DNA of 64,000 nt from Pseudomonas parafulva NBRC 16636 = DSM 17004 (GCF_000730645.1 NZ_BBIU01000004.1:164310-228309), one strand, 5' to 3'. Positions 27,756-37,123 are shown, numbered from the stretch's first letter. Numbers and translations: made by a program. The notes: generated by a model from the letters alone, not told the origin.

Positions 27756-28009
27756 GATCTGGTCGTTCTCGGTCGTTAACCTGGCAATCGTGCCACGATA
27801 GCAGGCTGTCGCCAACGCGTGGCACCTCGCCTTCGTACCGTGCTTGATGCAAGGCAATGTGCCATTCGATTCTATGAAGGCCATGTGACAGTTTCGATTC
27901 GCGGCGTCTTCCACAACTATAGTTACACTCAATCGTCTGCGGCTTCCTGTAGGCGGCGGGTGCAGCTATGATGGGCAACGTTTTTTTGCATACGAACCTG
28001 GAGATATCC

Positions 28010-28339
28010 ATGAGCAGCGATCTGATCAAACATGTGACCGACGCCACCTTCGAGGCGGATGTCCTGAAGGCCCAAGGCCCGGTGCTGGTGGATTACTGGG
28101 CTGAGTGGTGCGGCCCCTGCAAGATGATCGCTCCAGTGCTGGACGACATCGCGGGTACCTACGAGGGCAAGCTGACCGTCGCCAAGCTGAACATCGACGA
28201 GAACCAGGAAACCCCTGCCAAGCACGGCGTACGTGGTATCCCGACGCTGATGCTGTTCAAGAACGGCAACGTCGAAGCCACCAAGGTGGGTGCGCTGTCC
28301 AAATCCCAGCTGCAAGCGTTCCTCGACGCCCACCTGTGA
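28010..28339 (+). CDS. trxA: Thioredoxin 1
   Basis: A 109-residue thioredoxin with the redox motif WCGPC (33-37), the buried Asp26-type residue in VLVDYWAEW and cis-Pro in RGIPTLML. General cytosolic disulfide reductant. The position just before rho is as in enteric bacteria. ATG 28010 follows GGAGATATCC; a terminator follows. Confidence 0.97.
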   Translation: MSSDLIKHVTDATFEADVLKAQGPVLVDYWAEWCGPCKMIAPVLDDIAGTYEGKLTVAKLNIDENQETPAKHGVRGIPTLMLFKNGNVEATKVGALSKSQLQAFLDAHL

Positions 28340-28342
28340 TAC

Positions 28343-28372
28343 AAAGGCCCCGCAAATGCGGGGCTTTTCTTT
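28343..28372 (+). terminator. Intrinsic terminator of trxA
   Basis: GCCCCGC (28347-28353) and GCGGGGC (28358-28364) flank AAAT and are followed by TTTTCTTTT. Confidence 0.93.
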
Positions 28373-28443
28373 TCTACTGCACTAGACGCAGAAAAAAGCA
28401 AGTGTTACATTCGGCCTCGCACTGCTTCTCCAGTGCCCTCTAC

Positions 28444-28500
28444 ATGCCGTCGCCGAAGCATCCCCAATTCGAATCAGTACGCGATCCTTTCGCCATCTAG
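28444..28500 (+). CDS. Possible short leader ORF upstream of rho
   Basis: ATG at 28444 opens an 18-codon frame ending TAG at 28500, beginning MPSPKHPQFESVRDPFAI. E. coli has a rho leader peptide in the same position. There is no clear Shine-Dalgarno and no way to see expression here, so it is only a candidate. Confidence 0.2.
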   Translation: MPSPKHPQFESVRDPFAI

Positions 28501-28563
28501 CGGCGCGGCCTCATTAAGCCAAAGCTTAATTCTCCCTTCTTACATGATTACGTCATTCCCCTT

Positions 28564-29823
28564 ATGAACCTGACTGAACTCAAGCAAAAGCCGATTACCG
28601 ATCTTTTGGAAATGGCCGAACAGATGGGCATCGAAAACATGGCCCGTTCGCGCAAACAGGACGTGATCTTCGCCCTGCTGAAAAAGCACGCGAAGAGCGG
28701 CGAAGAGATTTCCGGTGATGGCGTGCTGGAGATTCTCCAGGATGGTTTCGGTTTCCTGCGGTCCGCTGATGCGTCCTACCTGGCCGGCCCTGACGACATC
28801 TACGTCTCGCCAAGCCAGATCCGCCGCTTCAACCTGCGCACCGGTGACACCATCGTCGGCAAGATCCGCCCGCCGAAGGAAGGGGAGCGCTACTTCGCGC
28901 TGCTGAAGGTCGACACCATCAACTTCGACCGCCCGGAAAACGCGAAAAACAAGATCCTGTTCGAAAACCTGACGCCGCTGTTCCCCAACAAGCGCCTGAA
29001 GATGGAAGCCGGTAACGGCTCCACCGAAGACCTCACCGGTCGCGTCATCGACCTGTGCGCCCCGATCGGCAAAGGCCAGCGTGGCCTGATCGTCGCGCCG
29101 CCCAAGGCGGGCAAGACGATCATGCTGCAGAACATCGCGGCGAACATTACCCGTAACAACCCTGAGTGCCACCTGATCGTCCTGCTGATCGACGAGCGCC
29201 CTGAAGAAGTGACCGAAATGCAGCGCACCGTGCGCGGCGAAGTGGTTGCGTCCACCTTCGACGAGCCACCCACCCGTCACGTGCAGGTGGCCGAGATGGT
29301 CATCGAGAAGGCCAAGCGCCTGGTCGAGCACAAAAAGGACGTGGTGATCCTGCTGGACTCCATCACCCGCCTGGCACGTGCCTACAACACCGTGATCCCG
29401 AGCTCCGGCAAGGTACTCACCGGTGGTGTCGACGCCCACGCCCTGGAAAAGCCAAAGCGCTTCTTTGGCGCTGCGCGTAACATCGAAGAAGGCGGCTCGC
29501 TGACCATCATCGCCACCGCGCTGGTCGAAACCGGCTCGAAGATGGACGAAGTGATCTACGAGGAGTTCAAGGGCACCGGTAACATGGAGCTGCCGCTGGA
29601 CCGCCGCATCGCCGAAAAGCGTGTGTTCCCGGCCATCAACATCAACCGTTCCGGTACCCGCCGCGAAGAGCTGCTCACTGCCGACGACGAGCTGCAGCGC
29701 ATGTGGATTCTGCGCAAGCTGCTGCACCCGATGGACGAGATCGCCGCGATCGAGTTCCTGGTCGACAAGCTCAAGCAGACCAAGACCAACGACGAGTTCT
29801 TCCTGTCGATGAAGCGCAAGTAA
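28564..29823 (+). CDS. rho: Transcription termination factor Rho
   Basis: A 419-residue hexameric RNA helicase. Rho-N and cold-shock-like RNA-binding domain (1-130, with GFGFLRS), P-loop APPKAGKT (178-185), Walker [12 protein letters not shown]-loop and R-loop near [14 protein letters not shown]. Length matches the E. coli protein. The ATG lacks an evident Shine-Dalgarno (the preceding bases are TCATTCCCCTT) and the leader is pyrimidine-rich, compatible with autoregulation by Rho. Confidence 0.98.
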   Translation: MNLTELKQKPITDLLEMAEQMGIENMARSRKQDVIFALLKKHAKSGEEISGDGVLEILQDGFGFLRSADASYLAGPDDIYVSPSQIRRFNLRTGDTIVGKIRPPKEGERYFALLKVDTINFDRPENAKNKILFENLTPLFPNKRLKMEAGNGSTEDLTGRVIDLCAPIGKGQRGLIVAPPKAGKTIMLQNIAANITRNNPECHLIVLLIDERPEEVTEMQRTVRGEVVASTFDEPPTRHVQVAEMVIEKAKRLVEHKKDVVILLDSITRLARAYNTVIPSSGKVLTGGVDAHALEKPKRFFGAARNIEEGGSLTIIATALVETGSKMDEVIYEEFKGTGNMELPLDRRIAEKRVFPAININRSGTRREELLTADDELQRMWILRKLLHPMDEIAAIEFLVDKLKQTKTNDEFFLSMKRK

Positions 29824-29845
29824 GCATTTCCGGCGGTTATTGATT

Positions 29846-29902
29846 GGGGCTGTTTTGCAGCCCTTTGCGGGCTTGCCCGCGAAGGGCCGCGAAGCGGCCC
29901 CA
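29846..29902. repeat. REP element cluster after rho
   Basis: Three adjoining hairpins: GGGCTG/CAGCCC (29847-29863), GCGGGC/GCCCGC (29868-29880) and GGGCCGC/GCGGCCC (29884-29900). The middle one matches the REP body in reverse orientation. It is the only terminator-like structure after rho. Confidence 0.7.
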
Positions 29903-29958
29903 ATTCATTTGCGCTACACTCTGCCCCCCGATCGACACGGCCAACACGAGGCTTCTGC

Positions 29959-31425
29959 ATGCAGTATCGCGACTTGCGCGACTTCATCCGTGGCCTGGAA
30001 CAGCGCGGCGAGCTCAAGCGCATCCAGGTCCCGGTCTCTCCCGTCCTGGAAATGACCGAGGTCTGCGACCGTACCCTGCGCGCCAAAGGCCCGGCATTGC
30101 TGTTCGAGAAACCCACAGGCTTCGACATGCCGGTGCTGGGCAACCTGTTCGGTACCCCGCAGCGGGTGGCCATGGGCATGGGCGCCGAGTCTGTCGACGA
30201 GTTGCGCGAAATCGGCAAGTTGCTGGCCTTTCTCAAGGAGCCTGAGCCGCCAAAGGGCCTCAAGGATGCCTGGTCCAAGCTGCCGATCTTCAAGAAGGTC
30301 GTGTCGATGGCGCCCAAGGTGGTCAAGGACGCCGTGTGCCAGGAGGTGGTGCTGGAGGGCGATGATGTCGACCTCGGTGCGTTGCCGGTGCAGCATTGCT
30401 GGCCAGGCGACGTGGCGCCGCTGATTACCTGGGGCCTCACCGTTACCCGCGGCCCGAACAAGGACCGCCAGAACCTGGGCATCTACCGCCAGCAGGTGAT
30501 TGGCCGTAACAAGGTCATCATGCGTTGGCTGAGCCACCGTGGCGGTGCCCTCGACTACCGCGAATGGTGCGAGAAGCACCCCGGGCAGCCATTCCCCGTC
30601 GCTGTTGCGCTGGGCGCCGACCCTGCGACCATTCTGGGCGCCGTGACCCCGGTGCCCGATACGCTTTCCGAATACGCCTTCGCCGGCCTGTTGCGCGGCA
30701 ACCGCACCGAGCTGGTCAAGTGCCGGGGCAACAACCTGCAGGTTCCGGCCAGTGCCGAGATCATCCTTGAAGGGGTGATTCACCCAGGCGAGATGGCCCC
30801 CGAAGGGCCGTACGGCGACCACACCGGTTACTACAACGAAGTCGACAGCTTCCCGGTGTTTACCGTGGAGCGCATCACCCATCGGCAGAAACCGATCTAT
30901 CACAGTACCTACACCGGTCGGCCACCGGATGAGCCTGCCATCCTGGGTGTGGCGCTCAACGAAGTGTTCGTGCCGATCCTGCAGAAGCAGTTCCCGGAAA
31001 TCGTCGACTTCTACCTGCCGCCCGAAGGTTGTTCGTACCGCATGGCGGTAGTGACCATGAAGAAGCAGTACCCGGGGCATGCCAAGCGCGTGATGCTGGG
31101 TGTATGGTCGTTCCTGCGACAGTTCATGTACACCAAGTTCGTTATCGTGACCGACGACGACATCAATGCCCGCGACTGGAACGACGTGATCTGGGCCATC
31201 ACCACGCGCATGGACCCCAAGCGTGATACGGTGATGATCGACAACACGCCGATCGACTACCTTGACTTCGCGTCACCGGTGTCGGGGTTGGGTTCGAAGA
31301 TGGGCCTGGATGCCACCCACAAGTGGCCGGGCGAGACTACACGCGAGTGGGGGCGGGTTATCGTCAAGGACGAAGCCGTTACCCGGCGTATCGATGAGCT
31401 GTGGGATCAGTTGGGAATAGATTGA
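29959..31425 (+). CDS. ubiD: UbiD, prenylated-FMN-dependent 3-octaprenyl-4-hydroxybenzoate decarboxylase
   Basis: A 488-residue UbiD that decarboxylates the polyprenyl hydroxybenzoate intermediate of ubiquinone synthesis using prenylated FMN made by UbiX. The N-terminal [18 protein letters not shown], the cofactor-binding stretch [18 protein letters not shown] in two parts ([18 protein letters not shown]) and the catalytic E-R-E region around [16 protein letters not shown] are present. The stop shares a base with the next start, so a ferredoxin-type reductase is co-translated. Confidence 0.95.
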   Translation: MQYRDLRDFIRGLEQRGELKRIQVPVSPVLEMTEVCDRTLRAKGPALLFEKPTGFDMPVLGNLFGTPQRVAMGMGAESVDELREIGKLLAFLKEPEPPKGLKDAWSKLPIFKKVVSMAPKVVKDAVCQEVVLEGDDVDLGALPVQHCWPGDVAPLITWGLTVTRGPNKDRQNLGIYRQQVIGRNKVIMRWLSHRGGALDYREWCEKHPGQPFPVAVALGADPATILGAVTPVPDTLSEYAFAGLLRGNRTELVKCRGNNLQVPASAEIILEGVIHPGEMAPEGPYGDHTGYYNEVDSFPVFTVERITHRQKPIYHSTYTGRPPDEPAILGVALNEVFVPILQKQFPEIVDFYLPPEGCSYRMAVVTMKKQYPGHAKRVMLGVWSFLRQFMYTKFVIVTDDDINARDWNDVIWAITTRMDPKRDTVMIDNTPIDYLDFASPVSGLGSKMGLDATHKWPGETTREWGRVIVKDEAVTRRIDELWDQLGID

Positions 31426-32393
31426 TGCAGGTAACGTTGCAGCCGTCCGGGGCGGTGTTGGCGCTCGAGCCCGGTGAAAGGATCCTGGATGGCGCGCGCC
31501 GGCTGGGTTATGACTGCCCCAACAGCTGCCGCAATGGCAATTGCCATGTCTGCGCCGCGTTGTTGGTAGAGGGCCGCGTGCGCCAGGACGGTGAGGTGCG
31601 CGATCATGGTGAGCTGTTCACCTGCCTTGCCGAACCCCTGGAGGACTGCGTGCTGCTGTGGGATGGCGTGCTTGCCCTGGGCGAACTGCCGGTGCGCAAA
31701 CTGGCATGCACCGTGAGTGAGTGCCGCGAGGTTGGCGGCGACGTCTGGCGCGTCCGCTTGCGTGCCCCAGCGGGCAAGCCGCTGCGTTACCATGCCGGGC
31801 AGTACCTGATGATCGAACGCCAGGGCGGCAAGCAGGCGGCGTTTTCGCTGGCATCTGCCCCCCATGCCGGCCGCGAGCTTGAGCTGCATGTGCTGGCGCG
31901 CGAGCCCAGCGCGGTACAGTTGATCGAACAACTGCAGCACGACCGCCTGGCGCGCATTGAAATGCCCTTTGGCGATACACACCTGGCCGAACTGCCTGAC
32001 GGGCCACTGGTGCTGATCGCTGCTGGCACCGGCATGGGGCAGATGCACAGCCTGGTCGAGCACTGCCGCGCTCAAGGGTTCAAGCACCCGGTCCACCTGT
32101 ACTGGGGCGTGCGCCGGCCAGAGGACTTCTACCAGATCGAACACTGGGACGAGTGGTTGCAGTTGCCGAACCTGTACCTGCACCAGGTGGTCAGCGACCT
32201 GTGTGGTTGGGAAGGGCGCTGCGGCATGCTGCACCAAGCGGTCTGCGAGGACATCAGTGACCTCAACAGCGTACACGTCTATGCCAGCGGTTCGCCCAAC
32301 ATGATCTATGCCACCCTCGACGCCCTGGTTGAAGCGGGCATGGATGCGCACCGTATGCGTGCCGACGTCTTCGCCTACGCCCCCCGCGGCTAA
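31425..32393 (+). CDS. 2Fe-2S ferredoxin / FAD / NAD(P)H reductase (Fre-like fusion)
   Basis: A 322-residue electron-transfer protein: plant-type [2Fe-2S] domain with Cys35-x4-Cys40-x2-Cys43 and Cys67 (residues ~1-90), FAD domain (~95-195, HAGQYLMIERQGG) and NAD(P) domain with IAAGTGMGQMHS and the C-terminal VYASGSPNMIYA. Database names for such proteins include CDP-6-deoxy-delta-3,4-glucoseen reductase, but no deoxysugar genes are nearby. It overlaps ubiD by one base; E. coli ubiD is followed by fre, a flavin reductase, so a flavin-linked role is plausible. Confidence 0.85.
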   Translation: MQVTLQPSGAVLALEPGERILDGARRLGYDCPNSCRNGNCHVCAALLVEGRVRQDGEVRDHGELFTCLAEPLEDCVLLWDGVLALGELPVRKLACTVSECREVGGDVWRVRLRAPAGKPLRYHAGQYLMIERQGGKQAAFSLASAPHAGRELELHVLAREPSAVQLIEQLQHDRLARIEMPFGDTHLAELPDGPLVLIAAGTGMGQMHSLVEHCRAQGFKHPVHLYWGVRRPEDFYQIEHWDEWLQLPNLYLHQVVSDLCGWEGRCGMLHQAVCEDISDLNSVHVYASGSPNMIYATLDALVEAGMDAHRMRADVFAYAPRG

Positions 32394-32419
32394 TAACCGA
32401 AGTTTGAACATCGGGGTAT

Positions 32420-32442
32420 AAGGCGGTAATTGTTACCGCCTT
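32420..32442 (+). terminator. Hairpin after the reductase gene
   Basis: A perfect 10-bp stem, AAGGCGGTAA (32420-32429) and TTACCGCCTT (32433-32442), around a 3-nt loop. It has no real T-run, so it may be a terminator or an mRNA 3' stabiliser. Confidence 0.55.
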
Positions 32443-32673
32443 GATCACTAACTTTCACTGGCCTGGAAACAATAAGTTCCGGTCGTCGGCTGCGTGCATG
32501 AAAATTTCGACATGCGCTTGTCCGCCTCAACTTCCTGACTTAGCTTATACAAGGTCCGGGCCCGCTCTGTTGGCGTCCCGGCCCATGCCGGCCGCGGCGA
32601 GTGGGCACTGCGTGTGCCTCAAGGCCTAGTTGGGTTACATGTTTTTGTATACGGAGACTCCTGGCGGCAGCTT

Positions 32674-33324
32674 ATGTCGGCACTTGAAAGTTCGTCCTGG
32701 CAAGTTAACTACCCCCCGTCACTTGATTTTGGCCAGCCCCTCACACGTGAGCAGTTGCACACTTCCATGCAGGCCACCCTGTCGCAGCACCCGGGTGGGC
32801 CAGTGTGGTTGTTTGCCTACGGCTCATTGATCTGGCGGCCCGAGTGCAGTGCCGTGGAGCGTCAGCGGGCGCGGGTGCACGGCTATCACCGCGGCCTGTA
32901 CCTGTGGTCGCACGAGCACCGTGGCACGCCAGAAACCCCTGGGCTGGTCTTCGGCCTGGACCGTGGTGGCTCCTGCAGCGGCTTCGCCTACAGGCTGGAC
33001 GAGCGCACACTGGACGACTCGCTGATGGCCTTGTGGCAACGGGAAATGCCCTACCCGGCGTACCGCCCCCATTGGCTGAATTGCCGGCTGGGCGACGGCA
33101 GCAAGGTGCAGGCACTGGGCTTTGTGCTGGAGCGCCATTTGCCGTGCTACGCAGGCAACCTGCCAGACACGCTGCTCAGCCACATTCTGGCCCGTGCGGC
33201 GGGGCGCTATGGCACAACGCGCGATTATGTCGAGCAAACACTCAACGCCCTGCGTACTCACCAGATGCCTGACCGCACCCTGGAGGCGCGTTTCAGGCGC
33301 TGTCACAACCTGGGCGAGGCCTGA
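32674..33324 (+). CDS. chaC: ChaC-like gamma-glutamylcyclotransferase
   Basis: A 216-residue protein with the GGCT signature VWLFAYGSLIW and later HRGTPETPGLV, typical of ChaC, which cleaves glutathione to 5-oxoproline and Cys-Gly. The ATG at 32674 follows a GGAG about 16 nt upstream, so the start is not certain; the first ~35 residues are variable. The ~280-bp gap before it holds the hairpin at 32420-32442 and no other gene. Confidence 0.88.
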   Translation: MSALESSSWQVNYPPSLDFGQPLTREQLHTSMQATLSQHPGGPVWLFAYGSLIWRPECSAVERQRARVHGYHRGLYLWSHEHRGTPETPGLVFGLDRGGSCSGFAYRLDERTLDDSLMALWQREMPYPAYRPHWLNCRLGDGSKVQALGFVLERHLPCYAGNLPDTLLSHILARAAGRYGTTRDYVEQTLNALRTHQMPDRTLEARFRRCHNLGEA

Positions 33325-33337
33325 GGCGGTAGCGCCC

Positions 33338-34315
33338 TCACGGCACTGACACCACCAGCTTGCCCACCGCCTGCCGCTGGCCCAGCTTTTCGATGGCCGC
33401 CCCGGCCTCGGCCAGTGGGTAGGTGTGCGACACCAGTGGGTTCAGCTTGCCCTCGGCGTACCAGGCAAACAGCTGCTGGAAGTTTGCCGCGTTGTCCTGG
33501 GGCTGGCGCTGGGCGAAAGCCCCCCAGAACACGCCCAACACCGCCGCGCCTTTGAGCAGCACCAGGTTGGCTGCAAGCTGCGGGATCACACCACTGGCAA
33601 AGCCCACTACCAGTAACCGGCCGTTCCAGGCCAGCCCGCGTACCGCCTGTTCGAACAGTTCGCCGCCCACCGGGTCGTAGATCACATCCACACCGTTACC
33701 CCCGGTCAAGCGCTTGATTTCTTCGCGCAGGCTGCCTGCGCTGTAGTCGATCAGCTCGTCTGCCCCGGCAGCTTTGGCCACCGCCAGTTTCTCGGCACTG
33801 CTGGCCGCTGCGATCACCCGGGCGCCCATGGCCTTGCCGATTTCAACGGCCGCCAGGCCCACGCCACCGGATGCGCCCAGCACCAGCAGGGTTTCCCCTG
33901 GCTGCAACCGGCCCCGCTGGCGCAGTGCATGCATCGAGGTGCCATAGGTCATGCCGAAGGCTGCGGCGATGGTGAAATCCATGCCCGCCGGTATCGGCAG
34001 CAGGTTGTAGGCCGGTACCGCTACCTGCTCGGCGAATGCACCCCAGCCGGTCAGCGCCATCACCCGGTCACCTACCTTGAAGGCACCAGCCTTTTCGCCA
34101 ACCGCCGCCACCACCCCCGCCGCCTCCCCGCCAGGTGAAAAGGGCAGGGCAGGCTGGAACTGATACTTGCCTTCGATGATCAGGGTGTCCGGGAAATTGA
34201 CCCCGGCGGCCCGCACATCCAGCAGCACCTCGTTTGGCTTGGGGCGCGGGCTTGCCACCTCCTCGAGTACCAGGCCGCTTGCCGGGCCCAGGGTTTTGCA
34301 CAGCAAGGCTTTCAT
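33338..34315 (-). CDS. NADPH:quinone oxidoreductase, zinc-free MDR family
   Basis: A 325-residue medium-chain dehydrogenase. N-terminal GroES-like part starts MKALLCKTLGPASGLVLEEV; the NADP Rossmann motif is LGASGGVGLAAVEIGKAMGA (about 146-165). Zinc ligands are absent, as in QOR enzymes that reduce quinones or enoyl compounds. It is convergent with chaC and divergent from the FliL-like gene. Confidence 0.88.
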   Translation of the reverse strand: MKALLCKTLGPASGLVLEEVASPRPKPNEVLLDVRAAGVNFPDTLIIEGKYQFQPALPFSPGGEAAGVVAAVGEKAGAFKVGDRVMALTGWGAFAEQVAVPAYNLLPIPAGMDFTIAAAFGMTYGTSMHALRQRGRLQPGETLLVLGASGGVGLAAVEIGKAMGARVIAAASSAEKLAVAKAAGADELIDYSAGSLREEIKRLTGGNGVDVIYDPVGGELFEQAVRGLAWNGRLLVVGFASGVIPQLAANLVLLKGAAVLGVFWGAFAQRQPQDNAANFQQLFAWYAEGKLNPLVSHTYPLAEAGAAIEKLGQRQAVGKLVVSVP

Positions 34316-34473
34316 CGTGGGCTATTCCTTTGCGGGTAATGGCCGATAAGTGTAGGAGGCCGGCCCGCCGGGTCAACGAGCATGGCCTGCCCTGATGGGC
34401 AGGCATAAGCCCGGGCTTGGGTTTGCGCGGCGCGCTGGGTAAGCTGGCGGCAACTGTATTGAGGAGCGAATTC

Positions 34474-34878
34474 GTGAAAGCGTGGATCTTGATGGTACTG
34501 GCCCTGGTGCTACCTGCCGCAGCCCTGGCCGAAGAAGCCAAGGAGGGCGCGCCCAAGGTCGCCTATATCAGCCTCAACCCTCCATTCGTAGGCAACTATG
34601 CCCTCGACGGTGGCCCTCGTCTGCGGGTGTACAAGGCTGACGTAGCCCTGCGGGTCACCGGCGATGAAGCGGCCAAGGCTGTGCAGAGCCACGAGCCGTT
34701 GATCCGTAACCAGCTGGTGGCACTGTTCGCCCAGCAGACGGTAGACAGCATGAGCAATGTCGAGGCCAAGGAGCACCTGCGCCAGGAGGCACTGAAGCAG
34801 GTTCAGCAGGTGATGGAAGCCGAAGAGGGCAAGCCGATCGTCGAGGACCTGCTGTTCAACAACCTGATCGTCCAGTAA
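34474..34878 (+). CDS. FliL-like secreted/membrane protein
   Basis: A 134-residue protein. GTG 34474 is preceded by GAGGAG (34461-34466) at 7 nt. MKAWILMVLALVLPAAALA is a signal peptide or anchor; the rest (YISLNPPFVGNYALD, then RVYKADVALRV and NQLVALFAQQTVDSM) has the FliL periplasmic fold. FliL proteins stiffen flagellar stators, but this gene is away from flagellar genes, so its partner is unknown. Confidence 0.78.
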   Translation: MKAWILMVLALVLPAAALAEEAKEGAPKVAYISLNPPFVGNYALDGGPRLRVYKADVALRVTGDEAAKAVQSHEPLIRNQLVALFAQQTVDSMSNVEAKEHLRQEALKQVQQVMEAEEGKPIVEDLLFNNLIVQ

Positions 34879-34901
34879 CGCGGGCGGGCTGGCTGTGAGG
34901 C

Positions 34902-35351
34902 CTAGCGCAAGGCCAGCACCGCCGCCCACTGCGCGGGGGTGACCGGCATCACTGAAAGGCGGCTGCCTTTTTGCACCAGTGGCAGCTCGGCCAGTTCGGC
35001 TTGCTGCTTCAGCCAGCCCAGCTCCAGCACCCGCGGCAGGGTCTGCACATGGGCCACGTCCACCGCGCTCCAGGGGTTTTTATCGGCGGTGGCCTTGGCA
35101 TCGTGGTAGTGGCTTTGCGGGTCGAGGGCGGTCGGGTCCGGGTACGCCGCGCGCACCACCTTGGCGATGCCCGCGATCCCAGGCTGCGGGCAGCTGGAAT
35201 GGTAGAAGAAGAACTCATCGCCAACGCTCATGGCCCGCAGAAAATTGCGCGCCTGGTAGTTGCGCACCCCGTCCCAGCGCGCCTCACCCAACCGCCCCAG
35301 GGCTTCGATGGACAGCTCGTCGGGCTCGGACTTCATCAGCCAATAGGCCAT
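34902..35351 (-). CDS. EVE-domain protein
   Basis: A 149-residue EVE protein (formerly DUF55), PUA-like fold, starting MAYWLMKSEPDELS with WDGVRNYQARNFLR and FFYHSSCPQPGIAGIA. EVE domains bind modified bases in DNA or RNA. It is a stand-alone domain, as usual in proteobacteria, where the gene often lies near ygfA and zapA. Confidence 0.9.
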   Translation of the reverse strand: MAYWLMKSEPDELSIEALGRLGEARWDGVRNYQARNFLRAMSVGDEFFFYHSSCPQPGIAGIAKVVRAAYPDPTALDPQSHYHDAKATADKNPWSAVDVAHVQTLPRVLELGWLKQQAELAELPLVQKGSRLSVMPVTPAQWAAVLALR

Positions 35352-35530
35352 GCGCGGTGCTCCTGAAAAGTTTTGAAATAACGTATTGAACTAAACCGAC
35401 AGCCGGTTGACGTCAAGGTTTGCTTGCGGACGCATGTTGTCGGAGAATGCGCCCCGTTTGAAGTGCGATGCTACGGCGCTACCCAAAAAGTCGCCGAGCA
35501 CTGAACAGTTTGCCTGGGGGGCAATCGTCG

Positions 35531-35683
35531 ATGAATCAACGTAAAAAGCCGGACCTGCTGTGGGTCCTGGTGTTCATTTTTGGCTTGGGTGTGGTCACCA
35601 CCGGTTATGCGCAAGGGTTCTGGGAGCGCAAGCTGGACAACGCCTATCAGACGGCCGCCGAGGCCAGCCAGCCGCAACGTTGA
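35531..35683 (+). CDS. Small membrane protein, conserved hypothetical
   Basis: 50 codons, MNQRKKPDLLWVLVFIFGLG, then VVTTGYAQGFWERKLDN. One transmembrane segment (about 9-27) with a basic N-terminus suggests an inner-membrane protein, N-in. A G-rich ribosome site (CTGGGGGG) lies upstream of the ATG. Function unknown. It is convergent with ygfA. Confidence 0.65.
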   Translation: MNQRKKPDLLWVLVFIFGLGVVTTGYAQGFWERKLDNAYQTAAEASQPQR

Positions 35684-35702
35684 CCCCCACAGGCGGCACG
35701 GC

Positions 35703-36311
35703 CTACTGCGGCGCCAGGTACCAGTGGCGGTCCGAGACCGTGCCCTGCAGCGGTACATCCCAACTGGCCTGCGCCAGCCGCTCCACCTTCTGGCATTCAT
35801 GGGCCAGCCCTAGCAGCAGTGGCTTTTTCCACGTTTTGCGGCGTGCCTGATAGGCCAGGCTGCGATCGTAGAACCCGCCGCCCATCCCCAGCCGCCCGCC
35901 TGCATCATCAAAACCGACCAGTGGTAGCAAAATCAGGTCCAGGGCCCAGATCGGGCGCTGCCGCCTGCGGTCGATGACCGGCTCAGGGATGCGAAACCGG
36001 TTGGGTTTGAGGGCTTCGCCCTGTTCGAACCGCTGGAACACCATGCGCGTGCGTGGCCATGCATGCAGTACCGGCAAGTAGGTGCGCTTACCCCGTCGCT
36101 GGGCTTCACGCAGCAACAGGCGAGGGTCTATTTCACCATCGTTGGGCAGGTACAGGGCAATGTGCTTGGCGCGCCGGAACAGCGGGTGCTGCGCCAGCTG
36201 GCGATACAGGCCGGCAGCGGCCTGGCGTTGCTGGGCGGGGGTGAGTGCGCGGCGGGCTTTGCGAAGCAGGCGACGAAGCTGGGGGCGGGTGAGCGGCGCG
36301 GTGTCGGTCAT
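35703..36311 (-). CDS. ygfA: 5-formyltetrahydrofolate cyclo-ligase
   Basis: A 202-residue cyclo-ligase (MTHFS) that recycles 5-formyl-THF to methenyl-THF with ATP. Motifs: RRLLRKARRALTPAQQ, LYLPNDGEIDPR and the ATP/folate site GRLGMGGGFYDR. The ATG at 36311 is chosen because upstream sequence is the 6S RNA gene. ssrS-ygfA co-transcription is known in enteric bacteria and the spacing here agrees. Confidence 0.92.
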   Translation of the reverse strand: MTDTAPLTRPQLRRLLRKARRALTPAQQRQAAAGLYRQLAQHPLFRRAKHIALYLPNDGEIDPRLLLREAQRRGKRTYLPVLHAWPRTRMVFQRFEQGEALKPNRFRIPEPVIDRRRQRPIWALDLILLPLVGFDDAGGRLGMGGGFYDRSLAYQARRKTWKKPLLLGLAHECQKVERLAQASWDVPLQGTVSDRHWYLAPQ

Positions 36312-36388
36312 GGCACAGGCGGTCCCAGGGGTACTGGCCGACGCTTGCGGCCAAAACGAATTGCCCGCCGAAGGGCGGGCAAGAGAAT

Positions 36389-36568
36389 TCAGGCTCCCCG
36401 ATAAGACCGCTATCGGTGTAGCCCTTGAACCCGAAAGTTCAAGGTGGAGATTGCAGGGGGCGTTAAGGCTTTCCGTCGAGCGGACATGCACACCGGCCCC
36501 AGCGTGCAACCCCCGTGGTTGTGCGTATCGGCTCAGGGACATAACCGACTGGCGCATCCCCCAGGGAG
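36389..36568 (-). ncRNA. ssrS: 6S RNA
   Basis: The reverse strand reads CTCCCTGGGGGATGCGCC at its 5' end, pairing with ATCGGGGAG near the 3' end to form the closing stem; the centre has the large bulge and the highly conserved Pseudomonas hairpin CCTTGAAC-TTTC-GGGTTCAAGG (36422-36444). Length ~180 nt and position between zapA and ygfA are as in other gamma-proteobacteria. It mimics an open promoter and sequesters sigma-70 RNA polymerase in stationary phase. End points are approximate. Confidence 0.88.
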
Positions 36569-36575
36569 TGGCGCC

Positions 36576-36581
36576 AGTATA
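36576..36581 (-). promoter_or_regulatory. -10 box of the 6S RNA promoter
   Basis: TATACT on the reverse strand lies 7 nt before the inferred 5' end of 6S RNA, in the 3' flank of zapA. The -35 region is weak and overlaps the end of zapA. Confidence 0.6.
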
Positions 36582-36587
36582 CCAATC

Positions 36588-36908
36588 TCAGCTGATTTTG
36601 GTATCCGCATCGTCGGACAGCGCCTGATCGACCCGTTCCAGCAGGTCGCGCACCTGCTCGCGGCTCGCCCCACCCGCAGGTGCAGCGGTGCGGTCTTCCT
36701 GGCGGTGCAGCATTTCGTGGGTGATGTTCAGCGCTGCCATCACCGCGATGCGGTCGGCCCCGATCACCTTGCCGCTGCTGCGGATCTCGCGCATCTTGCT
36801 GTCCAGGTAATGCGCTGCGCTCACCAGGTTGTTGCGCTCTTCGGGTGGACAGATGATCGAGTATTCCTTGTCCAGGATCTGCACGGTGACGCTATTGCTT
36901 GAACTCAT
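36588..36908 (-). CDS. zapA: Cell division protein ZapA
   Basis: A 106-residue ZapA that cross-links FtsZ filaments. N-terminal VTVQILDKEYSIICPPEERN forms the globular head and residues ~45-100 the coiled coil, including the conserved AALNITHEML. It overlaps the preceding small coiled-coil gene by 4 bp. Confidence 0.94.
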   Translation of the reverse strand: MSSSNSVTVQILDKEYSIICPPEERNNLVSAAHYLDSKMREIRSSGKVIGADRIAVMAALNITHEMLHRQEDRTAAPAGGASREQVRDLLERVDQALSDDADTKIS

Positions 36909-37123
36909 GAGTCTTGCTCCAGAGCCTTGAGGCGTAAGATCATCGACTCGACCTTGCGCTTGGCGATCTCGTTCTTTTCGATGAGGTGGGCGCGCTCTTC
37001 GCGCCAGGACTTTTCCTGAGCTACTAGGAGTGCATTTTGCCGTTTAAGTTGCTCGACACGTTCGATCAGCAGCTCGAATCGGCTCATCAGTGCCTGCAGG
37101 TCTTTGTCTTGCGTGGGTTGCAC
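36905..37123 (-). CDS. Small coiled-coil protein (TIGR02449-like, ZapB-like)
   Basis: A 72-residue protein that is almost entirely one coiled coil (LMSRFELLIERVEQLKRQ, then ALLVAQEKSWREERAHL). GTG at 37123 has GGAG 8 nt upstream; a downstream ATG (37087) is possible. The 4-bp overlap with zapA and the ZapB-like form suggest a division-related role, which is inferred. Confidence 0.75.
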   Translation of the reverse strand: MQPTQDKDLQALMSRFELLIERVEQLKRQNALLVAQEKSWREERAHLIEKNEIAKRKVESMILRLKALEQDS

